Position numbers and translations under genes: made by a program
From: GYS-P2D sp964489125
GTDB taxonomy: Bacteria > Bacteroidota > Bacteroidia > Chitinophagales > Saprospiraceae
Length of the DNA: 29,482 nt
Reading direction: 5' to 3'
Assembly: GCA_964489125.1 (NCBI GenBank)
Contig: CAZAXY010000033.1
Location: 1 to 29,482, forward strand
Shown here: piece by piece, positions 1 to 8,275 of the stretch
Numbering within the stretch: the stretch's first letter is position 1
Layout: every line of letters starts with the position of its first letter
Notes under the pieces: model-generated
Database searches by the model: none
Told to the model about the DNA's origin: nothing
What the model saw: only the letters and a program-made list of their open reading frames with translations

Positions 1-1111
1 TGGTGATATTATTTAAGACGGCATTCTGATGAGCATCTCCTATCGCTTCTGGTATCTGCTCTATCCCAACTACTCGTCTGCAATCAAATGCGAGATATAG
101 CGCTATACTTCCAGTACCGGTATACAGATCATATACGATATCTGTAGGCTCGAGGCCCGCAAGATTCTTAGCAATATCATATAGCTTCTGGGTCTGATAA
201 CTATTAGTTTGAAAAAAAGACTTGGGGCTGATATAAAGTTTCAGTTCGCCGATATGCTCGATAATATTTTCATCTCCAGCAACATGTACCGATGGCAAAT
301 CAGCTATGCTGGAGTTCGCTTTAGTGTTGATGATATAGTGCCAAGCGTTAATCTCTGGGAAGAATGGCATCAGTATATCGAAGAACTTTTTTATCATCTC
401 TTCTTCATCCGATCCAAATATCATCGTGAACATCCACATACCCGTTGAGGTATTGCGGATCATGACATTTCTCAATAAACCATGATGATTGCGTATATCA
501 TAGTAGCTCCATTCATGCTCCTTGGCAAGAGCCCTGATCTTATTCCTAATCTTATTAGTATAATCATCTTGGAGGTGGCACTTCTCAATATTGAGGACCT
601 TATCGAATGCTCCTGCGACGTGAAACCCAAGACCTTGCTCAGTGCTATAATCTTGGCCCGATTCAATTTCTTCAATAGTGAGCCACCGCTTGGTACTAAA
701 CGAATACTCAAGTTTATTGCGATATTCATAGAGTTGATCACAGCCGACAATTTCCGAGACTTTGGCTTGGTCATCTTTCGCAAGTCGTCGGATTGACTGT
801 GCCACATACTGATGCTTGTACTTGAGCTGCGCTTCATAACCAAGATTCTGCCATTTGCATCCTCCACATGTACCAAAGTGTTGGCAAACAGGCTCTACTC
901 GATCTTGAGAAAACTCGACCACCTGCTTAGTGATCCCAAATTTAAGTCCCTTCTTCTTGCGAAGCGCGACATAGTCGATGATATCTCCTGGTACACATCC
1001 ACCATTTATTATTACTACTTCTCCTTCTGGAGTCTTTCCTATGGTCTGGCCCTTATCTCCTAAATCAATGGCCTTAACGCCTTCGATTATTTTCTTTCTC
1101 CTTTTTGGCAT
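1..1111 (-). CDS. rlmD: 23S rRNA (uracil-5-)-methyltransferase, RlmD/RumA type (3' end cut by window)
   Basis: Read on the minus strand from ATG at 1111, the frame is open for 370 codons to the window edge. The protein starts with a basic stretch and a TRAM-like region (about residues 5-65). Cys76, Cys82, Cys85 (the CxxxxxCGGC signature) and Cys178 match the 4Fe-4S cluster ligands of this family. A FFQTNSYQT motif lies near residue 299 and the SAM-binding motif DLYTGTGSIALYLA starts at residue 328. The family uses SAM to methylate C5 of a specific uridine in 23S rRNA. The C-terminal part with the catalytic cysteine lies outside the window. Start to stop spacing from the OmpA-family gene upstream is 3 bp, so the two are probably co-transcribed. 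Which uridine is modified (RlmD or RlmCD type) cannot be told from sequence. Confidence 0.93.
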   Translation of the reverse strand, partial: MPKRRKKIIEGVKAIDLGDKGQTIGKTPEGEVVIINGGCVPGDIIDYVALRKKKGLKFGITKQVVEFSQDRVEPVCQHFGTCGGCKWQNLGYEAQLKYKHQYVAQSIRRLAKDDQAKVSEIVGCDQLYEYRNKLEYSFSTKRWLTIEEIESGQDYSTEQGLGFHVAGAFDKVLNIEKCHLQDDYTNKIRNKIRALAKEHEWSYYDIRNHHGLLRNVMIRNTSTGMWMFTMIFGSDEEEMIKKFFDILMPFFPEINAWHYIINTKANSSIADLPSVHVAGDENIIEHIGELKLYISPKSFFQTNSYQTQKLYDIAKNLAGLEPTDIVYDLYTGTGSIALYLAFDCRRVVGIEQIPEAIGDAHQNAVLNNIT

Positions 1112-1114
1112 TGG

Positions 1115-3010
1115 CTAGTCTCTGTTGATTTTTAGTTCAGTCCGACGATTGATTTTTCTTCCCTCGTCAGTGGCATTATCGGCAATTGGGTCAAACTCCC
1201 CTTTTCCTAATGTATTGATTCTCTCCGCAGCAATACCTTTATTAATTAAAGCTGACTTAATAGCGCCAGCCCGTCGCTCCGATAGTATTTGGTTGTCAGA
1301 CTCAGACCCAACATTATCAGTGTGTCCTATAATTGTTGCTTGTATAGTTGGGTCGCTATTTAGTAATGCATGTATATAAGAAATCTCTTGCTGTGACTCA
1401 GCCTTTAAATCCGCGCTTCCACTATCAAAAAAGATATTTTTCAAGATGATCGACGGTGCTTCATCTACTGCAATCGCTTCCTCCTCAATCGGTTGCAGAT
1501 AAATGGTGTCTATATAAGGATCTTGGCCATGTCTCAACTCTGGATAATGAATGTTTTCCGAATGAAACAGATAGCCTTCAAGTTCTACATGTATTGCCAA
1601 GTTTCGACCGATTGGAAGAGCCGTCAACAATCGCCCAAATTGATCTGTCATTAGAGACTTGATTCCTTCACCAGTTTCTACATCATCAAAAACTATCTCA
1701 GCCATCAATGGTTGGTTATCAGATTCATCCAACACATATAGCTTGAGATAAGCTGTCGGTAGAGGCTTTACTGATTCGGGTAGGGTTATCTCATAAATAT
1801 TGCGATCGGTACTTCCAGAGTCTTGGCGAGAGTAATAGGCCCGCCTACCATCTGTACTAACGATCAGGTCATGATCATCATAGACGGTATTAATTGGAGC
1901 ACCTATATTCTCTGGTTTAGACCAACCTCGATCTTCATTCCGACTGAGGAACAAGTCAAATCCACCAATTCCCTGATGTCCTTCAGAACTGAAATATATA
2001 GTCTGTCCATCAGGGTGAATAAACGGAGAGCGCTCCTCTTCAGATGTATTTATTTCATCTCCTATATTAACTGGTTCACCCCATTTTCCTTGAGCATCGA
2101 TTGTACTTTTCCATATATCACTCCCTCCGTATCCATTAGGCCGAGTGCTTGCAAAATATAATACTGTCCCATCCGCATTTAATGATGGCTGAGTGTCCCA
2201 AGAAGTTCCATTGATCACAGGGCCCATGTTTTGAGGCTTAGACCAACCTCCATTGATATTTCTTGATTCATATAGATCACAACCTCCATATCCATAGTTC
2301 TCATTGCAATGAGTGAACACTAGTTTTAGACCATTTCCTGATATGGACTGCGCTCCTTCATTGTATTTTCTGGTGTTTACCGCCTCAATTGGGTTAACTA
2401 CATATTTAGAGTTGATGAGCTCTGCTTGATAGAGATCCTCTTGGCCTCGTATCTTACGAGTGAAGATCAGTCTCTCCTCGTCGAGAGTAAAGCTTGGAGA
2501 ATACTCCGAAAATCCGCTATTCACTGGTTTGTCAAGCTTACGGACCGTTACGTCATGAGGATTGTCCAACAGACCAATTGAATACTTGAGTTCAGAAATA
2601 ACGTTGTTTACTCGAGATACATTCTGGCTTCCATCAGACAACTCAGACAAATACTGCTCATAGTATTTAAGCGAATTGGTAAGGTCACCTTGATCGCGAT
2701 ACAGCCCTCCTAAGGCACTTAATAAAAATCGATTATTTCTCTGCTCACTCTCTTGTGTAAGGAGTGGCAAAAGCTGATCCACTTTACCCTGGTCTTCATA
2801 TACAGCAATTATTCCTCGGAGTCCATCATTGTAATACTGCGGAGTATCCTTCAATGTACTAAACCCCTCTAGGGCCTCAGCGTATAACCCTCTTTTTAAA
2901 GACGCCTGAGATGTCTTTAACAGTTCTTGGTAATCTATTGATTTAGGTCCTCCACAAGAGATGAAAAACAAGAGAAACAACAATGGCGAGATCGTGAGAT
3001 AGTTAGGCAT
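1115..3010 (-). CDS. PorE-like outer-membrane lipoprotein: TPR, PD40 propeller, CRD-like and OmpA C-terminal domain
   Basis: 631 residues. A short signal sequence ends in a lipobox with Cys19 (LFFISCGG). TPR-like helices occupy about residues 27-150. PD40/WD40-like propeller repeats follow (about 165-410), seen as repeated LNADGTVLYFAS-type strands. A carboxypeptidase-regulatory-like domain spans about 420-500. The C-terminal OmpA domain (about 515-631) has TDNVG, LSERRA and NRRTE motifs that bind peptidoglycan. This domain order is the one described for PorE of the type IX secretion system, which links an outer-membrane complex to the cell wall. Many Bacteroidota carry paralogues with the same order, so membership in the secretion machine is inferred. 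It lies directly upstream of rlmD with a 3-bp gap. Confidence 0.85.
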   Translation of the reverse strand: MPNYLTISPLLFLLFFISCGGPKSIDYQELLKTSQASLKRGLYAEALEGFSTLKDTPQYYNDGLRGIIAVYEDQGKVDQLLPLLTQESEQRNNRFLLSALGGLYRDQGDLTNSLKYYEQYLSELSDGSQNVSRVNNVISELKYSIGLLDNPHDVTVRKLDKPVNSGFSEYSPSFTLDEERLIFTRKIRGQEDLYQAELINSKYVVNPIEAVNTRKYNEGAQSISGNGLKLVFTHCNENYGYGGCDLYESRNINGGWSKPQNMGPVINGTSWDTQPSLNADGTVLYFASTRPNGYGGSDIWKSTIDAQGKWGEPVNIGDEINTSEEERSPFIHPDGQTIYFSSEGHQGIGGFDLFLSRNEDRGWSKPENIGAPINTVYDDHDLIVSTDGRRAYYSRQDSGSTDRNIYEITLPESVKPLPTAYLKLYVLDESDNQPLMAEIVFDDVETGEGIKSLMTDQFGRLLTALPIGRNLAIHVELEGYLFHSENIHYPELRHGQDPYIDTIYLQPIEEEAIAVDEAPSIILKNIFFDSGSADLKAESQQEISYIHALLNSDPTIQATIIGHTDNVGSESDNQILSERRAGAIKSALINKGIAAERINTLGKGEFDPIADNATDEGRKINRRTELKINRD

Positions 3011-3045
3011 AATGTTATAACCTAATATTATGAGGTCTTAGTTCT

Positions 3046-4065
3046 TTAGACTTGGGCTAATAGCTCTTCAGCTTTCTTAGATCCTAGCTCTTGAGCTTTC
3101 TTTAGCTCATCTTTAAAGTCTTTTTTACCTAGCGCCTGCTTTATCAAAGCACGATAGTAATGTCCTTTAGCTGGAGTAAACCCTTTAGAGTCTTCAGCAT
3201 AGTTTTCAAAAGCTAAGTCTATCTGCTCCAAAGCCTCGGCGGCCATTTCTTTCTGAAGTAGCACATAGCTATACATCATATGACCATATGCTTTCTTGCG
3301 TAAGTTCTTGTCTCCTTCTTTAAACTTCCTTTTAGTGAAGAAACGGAGGTCGAACTCTGCTTTATCCCACTCCCCTCTATTGATATGACACTCCGCTTTT
3401 TTCACCCTTGCCTTCCAATAAAGAGCTTCAAGGGCTACTGATTTTTTAAGCGTTAGTTCGAAGTTTTTAATCGCCTCTTCGAGGTTGTCCTCATTTCGAG
3501 CGATAATCGCTTTGCCATGATAAGCAAATGCTATTGAGTCATCAATCTTGATGGCTTTATTAAAATCATATAGTGCATCACTATAGTTCTTAAGACGCAT
3601 ATTAACCCATCCTCGGCGCTCATAAGCCTGCGCATGGGCATCATATTTCTCAAGTGTACGGTTTAATGCCTCCAGAGCCTCTTCATCGTGTCCTATTCTG
3701 AAGAACTCATCAGCCTTCCTGAATTGCATGACTATAGCCTTGTCACTATCTGGCTGAATATTTTTATAATTAATAACCTTGCCCTCATTGATCATCCATG
3801 CATTAATCTCACCAGATACTGCAAATTGAGAACAATACTCCAATAGGCTTACAGTATTCCTAAAGCTCTTCTCGGAGGCATTTCCTACAAATCTTGGAAT
3901 TGATAGTGTTAGAACCTCATCATTAAAGATTTCTTCTTGATCGACGAGGACGTCATTTTTGTAATACGTTTCTGTGCGGTACTCAAACATCTTATGCACC
4001 TTGCCGAAACTCTTCTCATTATTAAATGAGAGCCTTCCTTGTATGATTGTCTTATAGAAGATCAT
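3046..4065 (-). CDS. TPR-repeat protein of unknown function
   Basis: 339 residues from the first ATG. No signal peptide or membrane segment is visible, so it is probably cytoplasmic. The first 110 residues are not recognised. From about residue 112 there are tandem TPR motifs, with clear A-x-Y/AYxxRG-type signatures around 145-215 and more divergent helical repeats to the C-terminus. TPRs are protein-binding scaffolds; no partner can be named. The frame stays open upstream of the ATG for about 130 bp, up to the end of the PqiA-like gene, and the extra codons look protein-like (SYLYLVGTRNPKGKTSVGH), but contain no ATG, GTG or TTG. The true start may therefore be further upstream (see findings). 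It lies between the PorE-like and PqiA-like genes on the same strand. Confidence 0.75.
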   Translation of the reverse strand: MIFYKTIIQGRLSFNNEKSFGKVHKMFEYRTETYYKNDVLVDQEEIFNDEVLTLSIPRFVGNASEKSFRNTVSLLEYCSQFAVSGEINAWMINEGKVINYKNIQPDSDKAIVMQFRKADEFFRIGHDEEALEALNRTLEKYDAHAQAYERRGWVNMRLKNYSDALYDFNKAIKIDDSIAFAYHGKAIIARNEDNLEEAIKNFELTLKKSVALEALYWKARVKKAECHINRGEWDKAEFDLRFFTKRKFKEGDKNLRKKAYGHMMYSYVLLQKEMAAEALEQIDLAFENYAEDSKGFTPAKGHYYRALIKQALGKKDFKDELKKAQELGSKKAEELLAQV

Positions 4066-4195
4066 GTGACCGACACTTGTTTTACCTTTGGGATTTCTTG
4101 TACCTACGAGGTAAAGATAAGATGGTGACGGTGAAGGATAGGGTGAAGATGCTTTAGATTCTATAAATTTTTCGTATTCAATATTTCATCATACA

Positions 4196-5482
4196 TCACT
4201 TTTGTTCCAAAGCACGCCTGTTAATGATTATGCCAATGATGATTGATATGATCGTATATGCTGTAAAAAAGAAAGCTCCCAAAGCCAGACGACTATAATT
4301 CAACGTCTCTATTACAAAGCCTTGTCGACTGTTGTTAATCGCCCCTAATTGTGAAGTAATAATGCCATACATTCCTATGTATGCCATAAATATGGCGACG
4401 ACAAATACATCTGCCATGCTCCATTTTCCAAGGTGAAAAATAATGTTCTGCACCAACTTGCTTGATCTAAGCGAGTTCATGAACAAATAACCTGCAGACA
4501 GCAACAACTTAATGAAAGGAAAGACAATACTGAATAATAAAACCAATGCTCCAACTGCTTTTAAGTCTACTCCTCCGCTATCCCATAGGGTCTTGGTAAC
4601 TTCTACAATAGACTTGCTCTGAAAGTAAATCACTTGCTCATCAAAGGATATTGGTTCTCCCAACAGCTCGAATACGAACGAATCCAACCGTGCATCAATA
4701 TCAATCATTGGCAACGTAACTCCCATTACTAGCAGTAATATAGACACTAATGTAAGGCCGCCAGTAGCCCACTCAAATGAAAGCTTATATAGTATTATGC
4801 ACAACAACAGCAACGCCCCCAGTCCAAACAATAGGAAAGTGAATTTTTGCGCTATTCTCATGTCTCGCTGTGCGATCTCATCTGTTAGAAACTGTTCTGT
4901 ATCTTCAAGATTGTTTTTGGTATATCGATCATAAATAAACTGCCTTCTATCTGAAATCTTTTGTGCCGAATCATCAAGGACCAATCGGAGCAATTCGCGC
5001 TGCATATACGTCTTGATAAGTGATTCATTAGCACGTATTTCATCCACAACCTGTTTAGATAAACCCGGAATTTGCTTTCTCAAGTCTATTTGGTCAATCT
5101 GTTCTACCACGTTAGTTTTGATGACATTTAGAAACAACTTAGGAACCTTTCCCCCTTTTTCGACCTCGTCAATGATTAAATCAACAAGCTCGCCTGACTC
5201 TATATATCGATCATACATGGTATTGAGATAGCCCTGAACTTGCTGATCAAGAAATCCATACATAGTACTTGAGATCTCGAATTCCTTGATCTTTTTTTCA
5301 AAAATTGCTAGTGCCTCTTTCTTCCATAACTCGACATTAAATAATTCATAGTTCACTCTATTGATCTCTGCAAGATCTTCTTTGTGAGCCTTGCGAGTCA
5401 TGACTTCTTTGTGAAGATCCATGGCATACCAACCGCAGAACCCTAGGCCTACCAAAAAAAGAATTATGAGCACGATACGCAT
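4196..5482 (-). CDS. PqiA-like (paraquat-inducible protein A family) membrane protein
   Basis: 428 residues. One N-terminal membrane segment (about 2-22) is followed by a long charged, helical extracytoplasmic region (about 25-210). A C-terminal membrane domain then has about five hydrophobic segments. The motif GKWSMADVFVVAIFMAYIG (about residue 350) is the hallmark of the PqiA domain, with the downstream GIITSQLGA stretch. In Proteobacteria PqiA works with an MCE protein in envelope lipid transport. No PqiB/MCE gene is visible here, and only one PqiA domain is present, so the role is open. The start ATG at 5482 is convincing. The gene is divergent from the SIMPL-domain gene across about 114 bp. 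Confidence 0.8.
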   Translation of the reverse strand: MRIVLIILFLVGLGFCGWYAMDLHKEVMTRKAHKEDLAEINRVNYELFNVELWKKEALAIFEKKIKEFEISSTMYGFLDQQVQGYLNTMYDRYIESGELVDLIIDEVEKGGKVPKLFLNVIKTNVVEQIDQIDLRKQIPGLSKQVVDEIRANESLIKTYMQRELLRLVLDDSAQKISDRRQFIYDRYTKNNLEDTEQFLTDEIAQRDMRIAQKFTFLLFGLGALLLLCIILYKLSFEWATGGLTLVSILLLVMGVTLPMIDIDARLDSFVFELLGEPISFDEQVIYFQSKSIVEVTKTLWDSGGVDLKAVGALVLLFSIVFPFIKLLLSAGYLFMNSLRSSKLVQNIIFHLGKWSMADVFVVAIFMAYIGMYGIITSQLGAINNSRQGFVIETLNYSRLALGAFFFTAYTIISIIIGIIINRRALEQK

Positions 5483-5596
5483 ATAGACAGTATATAGTAT
5501 TTAATATTTCTTTAAAGCCTGCAACTTTGTACAATCTTTCTGAATATTCTCGTCTAAGGTATAGACAGTCATTCTTAATATTATTAATTGATTACA

Positions 5597-6316
5597 ATGA
5601 AAACGATTATTACGGCATTAATAGTTACACTTAGCTCAATCATTATGGCACAAAACACAACAGGTCCTATTCAAACTATAGAGGTTTCAGGCGAACACAT
5701 CATGATAGTTGAGCCAGATGAAGTACACTTCACAATCAATTTTGAGGAATACTGGGAAGAAGAGTTCGAGGGTAAAAAATGGGAAGACTATAAAACTAAA
5801 GTAGACATTGTTTCTATCGAAAATGACCTCATCAATGAGCTTAAAGCCTATGGAATAGCTATGAGTCAGATTACTCTCAAGCAGTCTGGCAACTATTGGA
5901 GACAACGTGGTAAGGACTTCCTCATTAGTAAGAGCATTGACTTGAAACTATCAGATATCGCCAGTACAAACGAGCTCAGCAATACACTTAAAACTCGTGG
6001 TATAAAGAGCATGAATATTACTAAACTCGTGAATCATGACATCGATGAACACAGATTGACCGCACAGAAAGAAGCATTGCGATCCGCCAAAGAAAAAGCT
6101 CATGCTCTCGCCGAAGTATACGATCAAAAGATCGGTCTGCCGCTTACTATAATCGAAATAGATCAAAATGCAGGCATAAAACCCTTAGTACAAACAGAAG
6201 CACGCGCACTCAAAGCCTCGTACAACAATTCGGGCGCTCCAGCTGTGGATTATGAAAATTTCAGAAAAATTACAGTCAAAGTTGCCGTTAGAGTTGCGTT
6301 TGAAATGCATTCGTAA
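5597..6316 (+). CDS. SIMPL (DUF541) domain protein, secreted or periplasmic
   Basis: 239 residues. The ATG at 5597 is preferred over an in-frame TTG at 5588 because it opens a standard signal peptide (MKTIITALIVTLSSIIMAQ). The mature part matches the SIMPL/DUF541 fold: an early IEVSGEHIMIVEPDEV strand, the central R-LTAQKEALRSAKEKAHALAE helix (about 155-176) and a C-terminal KITVKVAVRVAFE strand. Family members are periplasmic or surface proteins, named after a signalling partner of mouse Pelle-like kinase, and some protect against oxidative stress. The precise role here is unknown. It is divergent from the PqiA-like gene and is followed by a 137-bp spacer before the GHMP kinase. Confidence 0.85.
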   Translation: MKTIITALIVTLSSIIMAQNTTGPIQTIEVSGEHIMIVEPDEVHFTINFEEYWEEEFEGKKWEDYKTKVDIVSIENDLINELKAYGIAMSQITLKQSGNYWRQRGKDFLISKSIDLKLSDIASTNELSNTLKTRGIKSMNITKLVNHDIDEHRLTAQKEALRSAKEKAHALAEVYDQKIGLPLTIIEIDQNAGIKPLVQTEARALKASYNNSGAPAVDYENFRKITVKVAVRVAFEMHS

Positions 6317-6453
6317 ATCATCAAACAGCATACTTAATTTTAACCATTTAGCCCCTTCATCAAAGTTGTGCTGACAAATAATTAAAAATTTCATATACAA
6401 ATTATTTTCATGTATTGATATATTTCTATCTTCGACGGGAATAAGTCTAGCTG

Positions 6454-7398
6454 GTGTCTAAAAAATTGTATAACAGTCATGGTAAGCTGCTACTCTTTGG
6501 TGAGTACGCTGTTATCGACGGTGCCAAGGCCGTTGCCATTCCTTGTAAAAAAGGCCAGTCATTAGAAATCAAACCTCATAGAGGTTCTGACCTAATCTGG
6601 GAGTGCTATGATCAAAACGGAGAATTGTGGTTTGAGTCCCAAATTTCATTGTACGATTTTTCGGCAGTCCGAACTTCTGACGAGGGAACCTCAAAGTTCA
6701 TCCAAAAACTCTTGAAAGGAGCGGTAAGGTATAATACCGAGTTTCTCAATAAGTGGAATGGTTTCAAGGCCATCAACAGAATCGATTTTCCCATTACATG
6801 GGGTCTAGGCTCAAGTAGTACATTGATAAATAATGTTGCTAATTGGGCACAAATAAATCCATTTCACTTACATTTTAAAGTTTCATCTGGCAGTGGTTAT
6901 GATATAGCCTGTGCCGAAGCTGATGGTCCCATTACCTACCAGCTTCGTGAAGATGAACTCAATTATCAAGAGATTGATTTTGACCCTCGCTTCTTATCAC
7001 AAGTATACTTCGTGTATTTAGGGAATAAACAAAGTAGCGAGTCAGCCATCTATCACTATTCCAAAAATGTCAAAAGGCGAAAAGCTCTCGCCAAAGAGGT
7101 TACTCAACTCACAGAAAAGGCCCTGTCAGACAAGACTCTTAAGGAATTCATGAACACGATGGATACTCATGAGAAGCTACTGGCCAAAGAGCTCAAAATG
7201 GACTGTGTGAAAGACACACGCTTTTCGGACTTCGAGGGCTCGATTAAATCATTAGGTGCTTGGGGAGGAGATTTCGTGATGGTAGCTTCTAAAATGTCAG
7301 AATCAGAAACCAAAGCATATTTCGTTGACAAAGGATATGATGTGTTCATCCCATATCACACCATGGTCCATAACACCGACATCATCGTCCCTGTATAA
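6454..7398 (+). CDS. GYDIA-type GHMP kinase, mevalonate-pathway associated
   Basis: 314 residues from a GTG start; the family-typical N-terminus (SHGKLLLFGEYAVIDGA) begins only seven codons in, so no later start fits. The ATP-binding glycine/serine loop is GLGSSSTL (about residue 117). The SGSGYDIACAEA motif (about 146) gives the family its name, and the C-terminal GHMP motif is LGAWGGDFVM (about 269). GHMP kinases phosphorylate small alcohols such as mevalonate or phosphomevalonate. This Bacteroidota subgroup usually accompanies HMG-CoA reductase, and its exact substrate is not established. Here the reductase/isomerase pair is about 14 kb away. A weak promoter-like TATCTTCG lies at 6428-6435. 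The 3' end overlaps the convergent GT2 gene by 17 bp. Confidence 0.88.
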   Translation: MSKKLYNSHGKLLLFGEYAVIDGAKAVAIPCKKGQSLEIKPHRGSDLIWECYDQNGELWFESQISLYDFSAVRTSDEGTSKFIQKLLKGAVRYNTEFLNKWNGFKAINRIDFPITWGLGSSSTLINNVANWAQINPFHLHFKVSSGSGYDIACAEADGPITYQLREDELNYQEIDFDPRFLSQVYFVYLGNKQSSESAIYHYSKNVKRRKALAKEVTQLTEKALSDKTLKEFMNTMDTHEKLLAKELKMDCVKDTRFSDFEGSIKSLGAWGGDFVMVASKMSESETKAYFVDKGYDVFIPYHTMVHNTDIIVPV

Positions 7399-8248
7399 CC
7401 CCAAGATTAAAGCGAATCTTTAATCCCCATACCACGAACCACAATCTGATCTTTTTAATTAACCCAAGATGATCAAGATTGCGGTATTTCAAGTTTTCAT
7501 TGAATAGGCCTAATCTCATTGGTAAAAACCCATAAAAGGAAGACTTTCTTGATCTATTGCTATGATATGCTACACCTTCTGCGTACTTAGACATTTTAGA
7601 GGTAAGAGTGTCATAACTATTACCTGGATACTCTATAACCGCTTCATCAACGTATTCTATATCAACCCCATTTTCTATTAGCTTCCTGGTGAAAACAATG
7701 TCATTGCCTGATACTGTATCTGTTCCAAAGCCTCCATATTGCTCAAATAAAGACTTACTTGTTATCAAATGCCCTGCCGGGACGCCATATTTTCTTTCTA
7801 CATTTTTCCTATTGTTCAGATAAAGCACGCCATGAGCTTGATCTTTCAGTGCAGCACTCTTAGGAATGACTTCTATCTTACCTGCCAAAGCCTGTGTCTC
7901 TGGATTTTGAATAATGAATGTATTTAACTCGGTTAACCAATTAGATCTCGGAAAACATGAGCTATCTATAAAACATAGATAAATACCTGATGCTGTTCGG
8001 GCCCCCAAATTTCTGGATTTATATGGATTGGGCCTTTGGTCATTTGCGACCCATAGCACTCTTGGGTAATCATCTTTAAGCTGATCTATATGCTCTTCAC
8101 CCAGATGATAAACAACAAGTATCTCTATATCCTCATTATAATCTTGTGCAGACAACGCTTTCAGACAACTAGTTAAAGCAATTTTCTGCTGGTAATAAGG
8201 GATGATGACGGAAAACTTTATATCTATTTTGCTATCTTTTAGAGTCAC
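7382..8248 (-). CDS. Family 2 glycosyltransferase
   Basis: 288 residues from a GTG start at 8248; FSVIIPYYQQK begins at residue 12, as is usual for GT-A fold GT2 enzymes, so a later start is unlikely. The nucleotide-sugar binding N-terminal half holds RNLGARTASG and the metal-site region LCFIDSSCFP, where the usual DxD is degenerate (IDSS). PAGHLITSKSLFEQYGGF and GNDIVFTRKL (the acceptor-side motif, usually GEDxD/GNDxD) follow at about 155-187. No membrane segment is seen. It probably adds one sugar of a surface polysaccharide. The 3' end overlaps the GHMP kinase gene by 17 bp, and the 5' end lies almost against the start of the divergent GT4 gene, leaving little room for separate promoters. 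Confidence 0.87.
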   Translation of the reverse strand: MTLKDSKIDIKFSVIIPYYQQKIALTSCLKALSAQDYNEDIEILVVYHLGEEHIDQLKDDYPRVLWVANDQRPNPYKSRNLGARTASGIYLCFIDSSCFPRSNWLTELNTFIIQNPETQALAGKIEVIPKSAALKDQAHGVLYLNNRKNVERKYGVPAGHLITSKSLFEQYGGFGTDTVSGNDIVFTRKLIENGVDIEYVDEAVIEYPGNSYDTLTSKMSKYAEGVAYHSNRSRKSSFYGFLPMRLGLFNENLKYRNLDHLGLIKKIRLWFVVWGLKIRFNLGVIQGR

Positions 8249-8275
8249 GCCTCCAAACTAAATAAATCGATTAAG

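Noticed and set aside
472..876. Open frames on both strands within 209-1063
   Set aside because: They lie inside the RlmD frame, which has all four cluster cysteines and the SAM motif and is open to the window edge.
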